In this document: piece by piece, positions 9,805 through 22,399 of the stretch
Layout: every line of letters starts with the position of its first letter
Position numbering within the stretch: the first letter of the stretch is position 1
Origin: Mytilus californianus
Taxonomy: Eukaryota > Mollusca > Bivalvia > Mytilida > Mytilidae
Direction of reading: 5' to 3'
Assembly: GCF_021869535.1 (NCBI RefSeq)
Contig: NW_026262744.1
Span: forward strand, 124,001-188,000
DNA: 64,000 nt
Notes under the pieces: model-generated
What the model saw: the letters and a program-made list of their open reading frames with translations, nothing else
Told to the model about the DNA's origin: nothing
The model's database searches: none
Position numbers and translations under genes: made by a program

Positions 9805-10544
9805 TAAATACAGTACATATTAAATACACGACAAAGTTTTAGCAACCACAATCTTGACAGCTCTGGACGCGGGTGAATACCATCATAATATCCAGTAAAA
9901 GTGTAACTAGAAAATGTATGTTTTCGTTTTCCTTGTTTCCGTGTTTGCACTAAATCATTCGACAAACTTGGAGAATGTACATGTAAAATACGATTGATGT
10001 CACGAATATAAATATTTAACTGCTCAATTTGATTATGTAGACAAACATCATCTTCACGAGATTAATCAGGATTTGAATGATTATGAAAAACGTTCTACCA
10101 ATAAATAGAATATACCGAAACTTCGATATAAATTAGTTTGACCTTTTCGAAATTACGAACGAAAAAGTAAATTTCTTTGTAGATCGAATAAATATTATTT
10201 ACACTGTCATTTCCACTACTTGTCAAAGAAATACTGCCATTTCTTTCTTTCTTTGTTAAATCGTTTGTCCCTAACCACACAAATAATGAAATGTTATTAT
10301 ACTGTTTTACAAGTTCTGCTAAATTTTGCTTCAAAAAATTAAACTGTTCCTTTGTAGTAGCTCCCGATTTATAACACCATTTAATTGAATTTCGGAAATT
10401 AAGTTGCTCTTGTAAACATCGACCTTTGCTGTCAGATAAAACAACCGGAACACTTTTTAAATTATTGTTTATATACGGAAGTTCCTCAATTTTCGATAAT
10501 TGTTTGCGTATGTTATTCATGTAAACATTTAAAATTAAAGTCAC
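9805..10544 (-). pseudogene. SGNH/GDSL-hydrolase-like reading frame upstream of gag
   Basis: SGNH hydrolases are esterases with four short blocks. Here the minus strand shows 'LSDSKG' (block I, normally GDS), 'KSGATT' (block II Gly), 'WLGTNDL' (block III, GxND) and, after a frame change near 10,095, 'DGIHPRP' (block V, DxxH) close to 9,860. All four lie in the right order and spacing over about 230 codons. The first frame (10,544-10,095) is open; the second part is in another frame, so the gene is broken. It lies directly 5' of gag on the same strand, which suggests it belongs to the gypsy element, but without a 5' LTR it could be the remnant of another element. Esterase-like domains are known in ORF1 of some LINEs. 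Confidence 0.6.
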
Positions 10545-10926
10545 AATATTAATATTTATCAGAATTATTTGAAAATTATTCCTTAACTATTGTCATTCAT
10601 TTAACAGTTTTCCTTAAACATTTCTTGGAAAAAAGGAAGGAGACACCACACAGGATGAGTGGCAGAAGGCAAACACACAACCTATGGCTTGATAGTTTTC
10701 GCGCATTGTTTTGTTCAGAGGCAGTTTATCGGGTAAGATTTCAGAAGCTGTTGACATGGAGATCCATTAAAGATTAAAGAAATGCGTGTGACAAATCTGG
10801 ATGAAGAAAATTGTTTCCCATTCATGTGCTTGAGCTTTATATAATGCAACTTTCTGTATTTGAATTTTCTTTAATCACGACATTTTTTTGTTTTATAAGG
10901 GTACATACTTAAACAAATATGTTTAT
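10545..10926. other. Gene-free stretch; expected 5' LTR not found
   Basis: This is where a 5' LTR for the gypsy element would be expected. I see no match to the 2,059-2,338 LTR, no tgttat start and no obvious primer-binding site. Confidence 0.4.
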
Positions 10927-11700
10927 TTCTTAAAACTAGCAACGACAAAATTATTGACGTGTACGACCTCGCCGGTACCGAACTGCAATAGCACTGATTA
11001 AAAAGTGTTTCATAAAACCTTTCTTTTTATTCAACTCTTGCATGAACATCTGTATTGACCGAAACAGACGCAGGGCTACGTTGTAAAGTCTTGATTTACG
11101 GCATGTGGAGAAGTCTTACAGGTAAATACATTTGACGTTGATAGTAAAGCTATTGTGATGGGGCGTGTATTGTGGATATCAGACAGAATGTCACTCACTG
11201 GACAAAAATCTTAAATACAGTTTTGAGATAACTTCTCTTCGACTCTTCATACTAGTAGATAGCACTTAATTTCAATCACTTGGTTTTAAAATTCACAGTT
11301 TTACCTGTATATAAAGTTTTTTTAAACTTAAGCACCCCACCACACTGTAAATGTCTGTGTAAATTTTTTAAAACCATATATCCCAAGTGGGAGTGCTCCG
11401 ATATATAACGGAGGAAAATACCTTAACAGAATAACTAGCAACGACAATATTATTTACCTGTGTTACCTCACCAGAACCCGATTACTAATGCACACACACG
11501 TAGTAGAAGCGACCTCTTTCTATTTTTCAAACTCTTTCATGTAGATAACGATCAAGATAGAGTCCGGGCTACCTGTACAGACTCTCGTGTGATGGACTGC
11601 ATGTACCAGAGAATCCATACAGGCAAACAATTTTGACGTTGCTTGTATAGTGATATGCGAATGTAGGATAGAAAGGTGCAGGACAAAATAACACAACCCA
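10927..11700. repeat. Diverged two-copy direct repeat
   Basis: Blocks near 10,935-11,210 and 11,430-11,690 share an order of recognisable phrases ('actagcaacgacaa', 'acctc(g/a)cc', 'caactctt(g/t)catg', 'tttgacgttg') about 490 bp apart, with perhaps 60-65 per cent similarity. No coding content recognised. Confidence 0.5.
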
Positions 11701-11885
11701 GTTATCAGATATATTCTTTTTATTAAGACTAGAACACACCCGCGATATAGCGGATCCGTGACTGAATTAAAGTATATAATTATGTGTAAGCCTAATTTTA
11801 GCCTGGATTTCGTATTGGTATTGCCATACGTTAAAGTCATGCTGATTATAAGATGCACAGTTTTCTCTGCTTTCCAAATCTTTCT

Positions 11886-12314
11886 GGTCCCCAAGGGTGA
11901 CTGGGGAATAGAAATATGGTCACTACAGGTCTTCTTCCAACCGGCAGTAGAACCCTTGCCAAAATGGGGCGTCCGTTTGGCTGTGCGGGATGTACAAGTA
12001 CGCAGCCACGTCCGGTCAGAATGGGGACGTTAAATCCAGTGCCTCGTGTAGAGAGGTTGCCACGCTCTCTGCACGTTAAGAACCCTTGTAACAAATCTTT
12101 TAGGGGTCCGTAGCTGACCTGTTACAAGGCTAAATTGCTTTCCCTATCCAATTCACCCTCATTTACCAGTGGCAGTCCAAATTTCCCCGACCTTCTTTCC
12201 GGACGGCCTATATTAGAGAACCTACCTATTGTATATATTGTTAATTTGTTCTCGTCCTGAATATGGCATGAAATATTTGCCACTGGACGTTAAGCAATCA
12301 ACAATCAATCATCA
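11886..12314 (+). mobile_element. SINE-like element copy 1 (diverged)
   Basis: Starts ccccaagggtgactgggg and ends in (aatc)n. Flanked by a 10-bp duplication aaatctttct at 11,876-11,885 and 12,315-12,324. Carries paired changes in two hairpins: arms 12,046-12,055/12,065-12,074 and 12,084-12,093/12,120-12,129. Orientation is given by the 3' tail. Confidence 0.85.
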
Positions 12315-12417
12315 AAATCTTTCTCTTTGAACCCGTCTAACCAAGAAGCCTGGGCAATGTCGCGAACTCGAACTTAATCTTATTCTTCTTAAAGTGTTCC
12401 CAAAGTGTCTTTACGGT

Positions 12418-13108
12418 TTAAAATGCGCCGGAATTAATTACTACTGGAACATCTATCCTTCCAACATTAATTGTAAATTTGCTGACTGTTCCTTGATTCC
12501 CATGTACTATAAATGCATAATCATAAACTCCAGCATACGATAACTTGTTCCTCTGTGTAGCATGTTTGTCGTTTTGTTCACTCTTCCTTATTTTCATCGG
12601 AATATGAGATGAGATAGGATAGAAAACACTTAACATCAGTGAAGGGGATTTGTCCACTTGCTAACGAGTATCACGAGAACTAGAAAAAAAGCTCTCGACC
12701 CATGTGCAACTAATTGATTAGAGACATTCAACATACCAAAGTTATTGATTGATGAACTCTGCAACCCGCTAGAACTAGGTCCGTGGTTCCGAAATTTCCC
12801 TTGAGCTGTCAAGTATGTTTTCGAGACTTTTTTCCAGTGTCTCTTCCTGAATTCTGAATGGCACATATGAGGGCCCCTGATTAGTTGCATCTTTCTACAA
12901 TGTTAATAACCGTTCCGTGAGTCACTATTCTCGACACTTGTACATTGTTCTTAGCGTGTTCTTTGATTTTTGCACATTCCTTGTCTGAGGAAGATTGAAA
13001 TGCTCCTCGTGTTGATGGCACCGGATCAAGTGGTCTCTGTTTGCCCTTTCTAAGTTTCTCGGCTGGACCCGGCTGCTGAAATACCTTTTTGGGAACATTA
13101 CAAGGCAA
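12418..13108 (-). pseudogene. Degraded retroelement gag-protease fragment
   Basis: Minus-strand open pieces in several frames. The 3' piece (12,418-12,657) ends with a retropepsin-like active-site motif, 'VPVVINSGA', in which the usual catalytic Asp is replaced by Asn, followed by a stop. The 5' piece (12,881-13,108) has a degraded Cys/His stretch after 'SDKECAKIKE', like a decayed zinc knuckle. Order and spacing fit gag followed by protease of a gypsy-type element. Frameshifts and the lost Asp mark it as dead. Assignment by eye. Confidence 0.4.
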
Positions 13109-16100
13109 TTGAAAGTCTTAAGAGAAACGTAATTAATTATGAATAAACCGTAGAATAACCTGTAATGATATTAATCCCTGGTTCAAGAATCTCTCAGGGG
13201 CAGGAGATTGTATTTCGGCTGTATTTGTACTAACATCTATATAATGATTTTCTTCTTTATTGTTGTAAAATTGTTTTGTGTTCATAGAGTAACTATATTG
13301 CAACGAACACTTCAGAAACACATTTTTTCTGATGTATTTTGATCATTTTCGAACCTAAATTATCCAAAGAAGCTTAAGAATAGACGATCCCATTATCCAC
13401 ACAGTGATATGTGAAAAGTTGATCTGTGATTGACTTCATCAATTGATTGTTTCTCCTTCTTTTATATCCTGTCCTCTAGCAGGAGCACCCTTCTTCAAAT
13501 TTTCTTTTGACATATTGGTATTGAACCTAATCGGCAAACACAGCTATTGTAACAATGCAACTCATCTCGACCACCAGGATCTACAGTTAAAATGCCACCT
13601 TATTAGAGCACTAGTATCTTTTGTACAAATGCATCCTATCTCGGGCACCAGGATCTATTGTAATTTGTTCTTGTGGGGTCTTCAATATTTCATTGATTAT
13701 ATTGAAATAATCAACTGTTTCCGCCTTTGTTGTTTACATGCCAGTTAAAGGAACTGCAATGACGGTTGCGAAAGGACGGATAGCATATTTTGTTGATGCC
13801 ACCTTTTTTCTTTTCTTTTTGGCTATTCCTAAGCTGTTTACTTGATAGCTTTGATTCATTTTGTCTAAGTTGCCTTTGCTGCTGGGTAAATATGGATGGA
13901 GATCGAGTGATGGCTGGAAGCAGGCACGTACAGATCTCATCCAATCTCTTCATGTACTGTTCATTCGATCATCAATCCGGACTTAACCACGATATATACC
14001 CATATCATCCTTAAACGCTCTCCGCACCATCTTAAATCTCTCCATCTAATATCTAAACATGAAGAGCACTTAAAATCAGTATAACAAAAAAAGTGGGCAC
14101 TCTGTAAACAATAAGAATAGAATAAATATCAAGATTTACATATAAAATAAATCATTGATAGGTATAATAATAATATGAATGTCCAATGTTAATCTTTGTC
14201 TCAATTAAGTTTAAGTGTCAATGAACAGTGCTGGGGACTATTTCTTGGAAAAAATGTTTAGTCTATCCCCCATCTTTCCTCTCGCCTCCTTTATTGCTAC
14301 TGCGAAAGACTTGGCTATGAATCAGAAAATAGAAAACGATTGCAATATTACAATAACATGTTAACTAATACAAATTTAAATGTTTACACTTGTTGTTCCA
14401 TGATTTAAGTGTAGCTGTAAAAAACTCATGTCAGTCAAACTTTGGCATACATATTATTTATTTATTTTGTTTAGACTGGATTCTCTGTATTTTGAGTCGT
14501 GTTATTGCCCTTTATAGTCAATTTTTAACAATTTTTCGTATTCTCAGATTAACTAACGAATTGTCAAGTTATTTTGCAAAATAAACTGGATTATAGTGAA
14601 ACCCCCAGTTTTATTAAAATGTGATTTAACTCCCCTATTTATACGTTTCTAGGTTGTATCAATTGCTTTGAAATCTTTTGAATATATCCATTCATCATAC
14701 CTCCAACTCTATCTGGCATACATTGTATATCAAACAAAAGTTTTGCACAGTTAATAAGTCCAATATCAAAATATCGTACAAGTGCAAACACTATGCATAC
14801 ATATCTTGGATTGTTTTTTTTTAGTTTTGAAAGGAAAAGAACTATTAAGATCCTGCTGTAAGCTAAGTTCAATTCGATCCTCCCTAATTGATTTTTTTTG
14901 GGGGGGGGGGGGGGGGGGATGTTATATCGTTTTCATTTTTAATTTGTAGTCCAAAAGTTTCGGGTTAGCAGATTTTGCAAATACAGCAGTAGTGCAATAC
15001 AATAAAGGTTATATATCAATGGAGACATAGATTTTATTCATCAAGTGTTTCCTCTTGTCCAACGTAATGGTCAGTTGCACCATTTTTTTTTCAAAATTCC
15101 AGGAATTTCTATTGAGTGTAAACAATTGTAGTAAACTGAGAATTTTCTGTCTTTTGTAGTGAGTTTTACTTTTTTAAGAGTCTATTAAATGTTGCAATAT
15201 CCTTTTCATAATTCCTTGTCGAGCCAGTACTATGACAATAGGCTGTCTATGCGGCAACTGAATATTGGTACAATTCCACTAGACAGCTGTGCATGTCGGG
15301 CGATGACATCGTCTGTAAGCACATTGGCAGATGAACCTATACGATCTGTAAATGAAGAGATGAATATTAAGATGAATAGAACTAACTTCTCATATCATAT
15401 GCAATCACTGTCAGGCTGACATTAATTTCTAATCAAAATACAGAGTATGTTTCCCTTTGTTTTTATACGAGATATTTGGGTACAATACGTAAACTATCTA
15501 ACAGATGTTCTAGCTCTATGGTAATGTAGAAGTCGAAGTTTTAAACTCGTTGGGAAAAAATCACCTTCCTCATTTTAAATGCATGCACCATTTTGTGAAC
15601 GTTGCTTGCATGTGTCACATACTTTTAAAAACAGTATCTGCCTTTTATGACATTTATATCAACCTTTTCAATACATACATAATATCACTGTTTGCATGCT
15701 TTATTGTGTTAAAAGCATCAAGAAAGTCCAATAATAAAAAATTATCATACATTTTTTCATAAAACATGTAATATAGTTTACAATGTATGATAACTTCATA
15801 AAATATTAATAAAAACGCAGTTTTATTATATTACAAATACATGTGAATACAATCTTTCAAATAATGAATAAGTAATATGAATTATAATCATGGAAAAAAT
15901 GCAAGCAGTATATCAAGACATTAGTAAAATACACACTGCTGAACATATTGAACCAATGCCGTCTGATTGAAGCATCAAATAAATATTCTTGTTGTTGTTA
16001 AATGTTTAAGATTTTTTAACTGTTCAATTGCCCTCTCCACATGAATGCGCACATGGGCAATTGTTCTTTTCTGTTCAACTTCCTTTGAAGAATTTTCACC

Positions 16101-16669
16101 TAAAATTTTCTTATAGAATGTCACAACTGATTTAACGATTGCCCTTCTGTTTGATCTAAAACATTTTCATTACTTTAGCATAGACAATTCTTGCAATCGA
16201 CTCTTTTTTCCTACCCCATTTAGCTGCATGCAGTAACATATGTTCTTTTAAAGAATTTTCACCTTAAATTTTCTTATTCAATGCCACAGATAAGTTAAAA
16301 TAGTTATATCGAATCTAAATTGAAGACTGTTCTTACAACATCTGGGATTACAAGAACATCTTCTGAGGCAAACTATAGGTCATTCTTGTAGGGTGGTATT
16401 TCGCAGCTAGTACCGACAAAGGACATATATTAAAATCCATCGGGTCCAGAACCAACCCAGCATATCTTTTGTTTCAGTCAGGGCAATTCCAATTTAGTGT
16501 GATTGGAGTTAGATATACAGACGTTACGCGCGATGTTCGTACATGTAAGCGTAACACAACGTCGCGACGTTTTTATCTACAAAACGTCGTATTTTAAAGG
16601 TTTTTTTTACGTTTATGTGATTGACCATAAATACGTGTTCCTTTGTTTTTTGTTTAGAGTTAACAATAG
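13109..16669. other. Long gene-free stretch
   Basis: AT-rich non-coding sequence. A short phrase 'caccaggatcta' repeats near 13,577 and 13,649. A run of 19 G lies at 14,900-14,918. Near 15,990 there is a (ttg)n run like a decayed LINE tail. Short open frames here show no motif or splice context that I can support. Confidence 0.4.
14900..14918. repeat. Poly-G run
   Basis: Nineteen consecutive G following a T run. Such runs form stable structures and are often mis-sized in assemblies. Confidence 0.9.
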
Positions 16670-16800
16670 AAACAGGGAATGTGTCAAAGAGACAACAACC
16701 CGACCAAAAATGTACAAAACAATCAACGGCCAACAAAGGGCCTTCAACACAGTGAAAAATCCCGCATCCAGAGGCGAACTTGAGAAAGACCCGAAACATT
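16670..16800. repeat. Dispersed mussel-type repeat
   Basis: Contains 'agagacaacaacccgacc' and 'gggccttcaacac', matching in style the block at 138-500. Non-coding. Confidence 0.5.
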
Positions 16801-17450
16801 AGAATTGATCAGGGAAAATGTTTGTTTGCATGTTAACAACACACCTTTTTTTCTTTTTTCTTTAAATATGATCAGTACGTGACAAACAGTTTTTTTAATT
16901 CCTTCATTTTTGATTTATATTGTATGAAAAAAACAAAAGCAAGAATCGGGAGCTAGCTTGTTTGGAACGTATCGCTTATCGCACATGGTAACTGTCGGTG
17001 ATTTTTTAGTGCTTAAGTAAGAAGCCAATACTGCAGTTCTTCGGTTCGGCGTTAATGTTAAAGATTGTTTAAATTGTTTTAAGGCGCAACTTTTGTCCGT
17101 TCTATTTGCGAATGTTTTCCGATATAGGGATATTTGCTCAATTACGGCAGTTTCCTTCGCGGATTTGTGATAGGATTGGTTTTTTTTTGTTTCCTTTTTC
17201 TCTTTTTTGCTTTTTTCTATCTTTTCTCCCTTTTATCTCAGAATTTGTCATTTGTTTTGGCTGTTTTGTTTCATTACTTAGTTTCTTTTTCAAACAATAA
17301 TTTTGTTTTTTTTTTGCTTTCCAGAGTTTTATTCTATCTGCGGTAGAAATCTTTACTTCTGTAAATAATGGAAAAAAACGTTTTTCAAAATATCAAATAG
17401 TTTTGACAAAAATCATAGTTTAGTGGCCAAATAGTATAAGGTATAATTTT
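16801..17450. other. Gene-free, T-rich
   Basis: Long pyrimidine-rich runs (about 17,170-17,320). Hydrophobic short frames here are a by-product of the T richness. Nothing recognised. Confidence 0.4.
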
Positions 17451-17633
17451 CTACTGTCGTTGAAAAAATGGACAATCTAGTAGACAATGAAATTCTTCCC
17501 CAATGCTACCGATATTACAAAAATGACATTTTCTTTCATTTCTATTAACATTATTCCACCTCCCTGTTTCTATTTGGTGTCTGTGGTTTGTTGATCTATA
17601 TCTATATAGAATAATACTTTTGTGCAGATCCAA
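17451..17633 (-). pseudogene. LINE C-terminal Cys/His fragment
   Basis: Sixty codons with 'HQIETGRW', then CHFC, then H-x4-C ('FHCLLDC'). This is the same arrangement as the LINE ends at 681-1,592 and 42,734-42,952 (a G-R-x motif, then C-x2-C, then H-x4-C). Only the last domain survives. Confidence 0.5.
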
Positions 17634-18003
17634 GATATCGAAATATTTTTCAAAATTTAATTATAGCGAATGTTAATTCTTTGTAATCGTTAGAATGTAT
17701 TTGACAATGTACATTTTGTTTATCGCTTGATTTATCTTGACACTCGTGTATGACAGAGCTACATGTATATTACCCGGAGTCGGATTCACAAAAAAATATT
17801 AAAACTAAGATTGATAGTCAATAATTCAGTATACTCAGTTTATAATTAAAATTAAATCAATGTGTAAAAACAAATAATGATTTTACTTGGCCCAATATTA
17901 TCTTTGAATGATGGAACTAGCTCCAGTTGTATTTAAATATTAAAGCAATCAGAATTGGTATTTGGAAAAAAAAAACTTTATTCATGTCAGTCAACAACAT
18001 TAG

Positions 18004-18042
18004 AATCTTTCTGAAATGATTTTGGTGGCCCTTAAAAGGGCC
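18004..18042 (-). promoter_or_regulatory. Histone-type 3' stem-loop and purine-rich downstream element
   Basis: On the minus strand the sequence is a perfect 6-bp stem ggccct/agggcc with loop ttta (18,027-18,042), followed by accaaaa and then cagaaagatt (18,004-18,015). Replication-dependent histone mRNAs end in exactly this arrangement: stem-loop, ACCA, then a purine-rich histone downstream element. No histone frame is visible upstream on the minus strand (18,043-18,900), so this may be an orphan 3' end or a decayed gene. Confidence 0.5.
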
Positions 18043-19028
18043 GTTGTCCTTAGACAATTTATTAATCTTGATACTTGTACATCTGCTCGTAAATTTCTTC
18101 TTCTTGTACAGCAGTCATGTACTGTTGTAGAAGAAGCTTCACTGCTTGTTAACGATGCAAGAGTTGATTCTTGTACCGATAATTGTTGCTATTTCTGCTA
18201 ATCTCCCCCTCTAAAAAGTGCATCACATATGTATATTGATTTCATAAGATATTGCTGTTTGTAGTCTGTCCATGGTGACAACTTTATGAATGAGGCAAAT
18301 AAAATGATTGGCCTTATATAGGTCATGCCAAGCAGCTAATCTTTTTAATGTGTCATCCATGTAAAAACTCAGCACAGGAAATTTAAAACAATAGGTTATA
18401 AACAAGAAACAAATGAATATTTTATGTAACGCCAAGATGAATTTAAGATTTTTTTAAAGTACTTTTCTTAATTTTGTTCCCCTCTTCTTTCCTCCTTTCC
18501 TTTTCCTTTTGTGCTGCAAGAGTCTTACTAGTTTCTTAACAGCGCTTTGGTCCTGTTACCCTTTTTCTGTTTATCACATACTTTCTCCTGATCCATCGTC
18601 TTTTTGTATTTGATGCTGCTCATCCTCCAAAAAAAATATCTGAAGTAGAGGGCGTCTTTAAAGGTGAAGTAGGCTTGGGAATGATAGATTGGGATTTTCC
18701 TGGGAAGAGTTCGTCCGATGATGTTATGCTTACAACAAACTACTCGCTAACTGACAACCTTCTGGCGACAACTGCCATTAACACGGGTTTAAGTCTCCCC
18801 TTGTATATCAGTTAAAAAGCTATGGACCCCAGAGTACTTTGTATTTACTAGCGCTGTCATTATCCTAATAAGCGAAACCAGCATTTATGGTTCTTTAAGT
18901 ACATTGTCTTTTAATCATACTTTGTAAAATCCTATGGAAACACACAGATCTAGTTTAAAAACAGCATTTGAATCTTCCAATCCAAGGGTCAGCTGCTGGA
19001 GCGCCAAACGTATGAGCTAAGGAAGTAC
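18043..19028. other. Gene-free; basic short frame only
   Basis: The minus strand at about 18,470-18,620 reads as short Lys/Arg-rich pieces in two frames. They do not match any core histone end that I know. Otherwise nothing recognised. Confidence 0.3.
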
Positions 19029-19093
19029 TTCTTGAGCTCAGTCGGTTAACGCGCTGCCTTGTAACACAGAGGTCCCTGATTCGAGTCTCGGCA
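19029..19093 (+). tRNA. tRNA-like sequence (pseudogene or SINE head)
   Basis: Has a good A box (tgagctcagtcgg) and B box (gattcgagtc) at tRNA spacing, with ccttgtaac in the anticodon position. The anticodon and T stems do not pair properly and no acceptor stem can be formed. Likely a tRNA-derived relic rather than a working tRNA. Confidence 0.45.
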
Positions 19094-21347
19094 ACATTGT
19101 TTTCATTCTGTCAAACACTATTCAAATGGCAAAAAAGTAGCACGTGACATTAACTTAGAACAGAAATTGTTATCATCCGTTTAACAAGTGCCCTCGACTC
19201 CATTTATTTATTATCTCACCTGACCTGAAATTTTACGGAAATTTGGCAGTTTTTTGTTATTATCTAGATATCATTATACTATCTAATACTATTAATTATG
19301 ATTTTAACCTTATTTTACATGATTTCCAAAGCATCAGTAAATACAGGTGAGCGACACAGGCTCTTTTTCCTTTTTCCCCGATTTCAAAATAAAAATAAAT
19401 GAAGTTCGGTATTTTTGTTTTTTTTTTTTTTCACTTGTTACATGTTAAAGCAGTTATCACAACAGTTATGGTTATTTACAATTTTCATCAAAATGTCTTC
19501 TGATGAATTTACTGATGACATTCGTTTGTATTGATGAAATCTCTCATGGATTTCTCACACAGTTTGCTGCTTGTTGTAAAACAGAAGAATACCCGGGGCG
19601 GTCAGAGAAGGAATGGTCAATGGCTTGCAAGACGATGGGCATATTCCTCCGTTGTGTTTAATTCTATAGGAAAGCAGGCCTGTCATGTTGAATAGAGACT
19701 ATTAAAGGGAACTTACCGACATGTCTGACATCAAGTAAAAGGACACCAAAACAACCCTTCTTACTGAATTCGTTCATTTCCTGGACAAGAAACTTTCCGT
19801 TTTTGATTGGGAATTACGAAAACTACTATTAGTGATGCAATCACGTGTGCTAGATAGTCCTTAAAAGTTCTTGATTAGGTATGTCTTGTCTTTCTATGTT
19901 GGCTTCACTTCAGCCATGAATAGGCTAATATCACTGGTACCATATATTCTGTTAAACAGTGAGCTTTTTACATGCTCATCTTAAAACAGTCTATAATCTT
20001 CAAAAGATTCCCTTTCAGTTTCTTTCCGTCATAATCCGACTTGTTGAATATATTAATGAGACCTAAATCTGAAACATACGTGATATCGTATGTATTTCCT
20101 TGTTAATCCAACGGAAATTTCTTCTGGAAGACAAGCTTTCTTCATTCTTCATCTGATGTCATTAAACAGAGTCTTTTCTGTAATCTGGATCAATCGGCTG
20201 GTTTAACCTCACGACCGTCAAGGCGATTACCCGCAAAGCTCCGTTGTTATACCCAAAAACCGTCACATCTCTTGCTTTCAGGAAGTTATGTAGCTAAGGT
20301 AAATGGAAATTATTAATTAGGTCAATCTAGCTATAAATAGTTAGACACAGGTTTGATTAATGACCATAATTACGTAGTCATGCAATTGTTGTTGATGGTA
20401 GCCAAGCGACTGAATTCCGGTGGAACTTTCATGTGTTTCAAGGGAAACAACGCATTTCCGCCTATAGGTGAAATACCCGGAACAAAGCCGTTATTGGCAA
20501 TTAGCCTTTTGACACCCCAAAAGAGTTAACTCCGGCCAAAATATTAAAGTTGTGAGATTATGCTATTTATATTTCTTCAACTGGCTGTTTTTAAAGGTTG
20601 ATATCAGAGATTTAGAACAGTTCAAGTGAAATTATCTTCCAATGCTATAAGAGTGATTATTTGGTCTGAATACCTCATCATCCGGTAATATATAGATCTT
20701 TGACCTCTTACATCCTATTTGTATCTCCCTAATTGTCGCTCCAACGATGTCACTTAGAAGAAACTTCCAAGACCATTCTTCTAACTACTTTTTTAAAACA
20801 AAAGTCCCAATCAGGTGAAAAATATCTTTATACTTTTGATTAAGGTCATTCAGATTAAGGTGCCTCCCAATTTTCAGTGTTTTGGATCCTGTACATGAAA
20901 AATGTTTATCTAAATATCAAGCTTTTATCTGTTTCAAACTTGTTAAGGGAGAACTTGTGAATATTCTGTGAAAATTGTGAATTTTATTGTCTCCGAACAA
21001 GAACTGGACATTTTATAGTGATCCTATAAATGGAGAATATAAACTCGCTTGTATAGCGAGTTCGAAGATACCAAAGGAACAAGACACAACATATAACAAG
21101 TCATCTACATCAGAGTCGTTGTCAGATATGTGGTCGTGTCAAGTAAAATTAAGCTAATTTTAATACTAGTATACCTATTTATATAGGTTTCTAAATAATA
21201 CAATCGTTGTGTGTGGAGAGTCGTCGATCTCCAGGACCACACGCAGCTGGTGTTACTCCGCCTCGACCCCTAACCCGCGACCTCGAATCAGAAGACTTCT
21301 GAGAGGATGTATTTGCTGGCTCCTTTGGGACGTTCTTCTGTTCTGGA
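19094..21347. other. Long gene-free stretch
   Basis: Non-coding. At 19,345-19,370 the phrase 'ggtgagcgacacaggctctt' appears; its reverse complement is found at 37,515-37,545, so it is part of a dispersed repeat. A T run lies near 19,420. No motif-bearing frame seen. Confidence 0.4.
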
Positions 21348-21763
21348 GCCCCCCAAGGGTAACTGGGGAATAGAAATATGGTCACCATTGGTCTTCCTCC
21401 GACCGGCGGTTAAACCCTCGCTAAAGTGGCGCATCCGTTTGGCTATGCGGGATGTACAAGTTCGCAGTCACGTCCGGTCAGAATGGGGACGTTAAATCCG
21501 ATGCCTCGTGTAAAGAGAGTGCCACGCTCTTTGCACGTTAAGAACCCTTGCAACAACTCTTTGAGGGGTCCGTAGGTGAACTGTTGCAAGGCTAAATTTC
21601 TGTCCATATCCAATATACCCTCATTTCCCGTGGCAGTCCAAATTTCTCCGACCGTAATCCCTTAATCTATTACAGAACCTATTGTTTTTATTGTTAATTT
21701 GTTCTCGTTCTGAATATGCATGAAATATTTGCCATTGAACGTAAAGCAACCAATAATCAATCA
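21348..21763 (+). mobile_element. SINE-like element copy 2
   Basis: Full-length, diverged. The terminal stem shows a paired change: cgttc (21,706-21,710) with gaacg (21,737-21,741) instead of cgtcc/ggacg. No clear target duplication. Confidence 0.8.
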
Positions 21764-21879
21764 TTGGTATATTTATTTGGTGGATTTAATGAAGCATTCA
21801 GCAAAAAAGGCGGGCATTTTATTCATTAGCTAAATAAAGGCAACAGTAGTATACCGCTGTTTGAAACTCATAAATCGAT

Positions 21880-22300
21880 AGAGATAAAAACAAATCCGGG
21901 TTACAAACTAAAACTGAGGGAAACGCATCAAAAATAAGAGACCAACGACACAACAAAAACACAACGTCAAAATGTAACACACACAGAAACGAACTATAAT
22001 ATAACATTTGCCATTTTCCTGACTTGGTACAGGACATTTTCAGAAAAAAATGGTGGGTTGAACCTGGTTTTGTGGCATGCCAAACCTTTCGCTTTTATGG
22101 CAACGTCAAACACAACACCAACACGACAACATCACATGACAGGACCACAATACAAATAAATGGGAGAACATATAGGACAAAGAAACACACGAATAATAGC
22201 TAACAAAAGGTACTAGGCTTAAAATTCAATACGCCAGACGTGCATCTCGTCCACACAAGACCAACCAGTGACGGTCAGATGAAAAAAGTTTGAAAGCCAA
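21880..22300. repeat. Dispersed mussel-type repeat
   Basis: Non-coding block ending in 'tacgccagacgtgcatctcg...gacggtcagatgaaaa'. The same ending recurs at 27,770-27,835 and, more diverged, at 56,085-56,150. Confidence 0.5.
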
Positions 22301-22399
22301 AACAAGTAAAAGTTTGAAAGCTAAATCACGTGACATGCTTAAACAGGCCCCTTTGAGCGAATTATCTTCCTTTTTTAATTACTAACACACGGAAAAGAA

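Noticed and set aside
10545..12000. 5' LTR of the gypsy element
   Set aside because: No match to the 2,059-2,338 sequence and no primer-binding site could be found by eye.
17106..17346. Hydrophobic frames as membrane proteins
   Set aside because: They come from T-rich sequence translated as Phe/Leu; no start context or splice signals.
19029..19093. Functional tRNA gene
   Set aside because: A and B boxes are good, but the acceptor and other stems do not pair.
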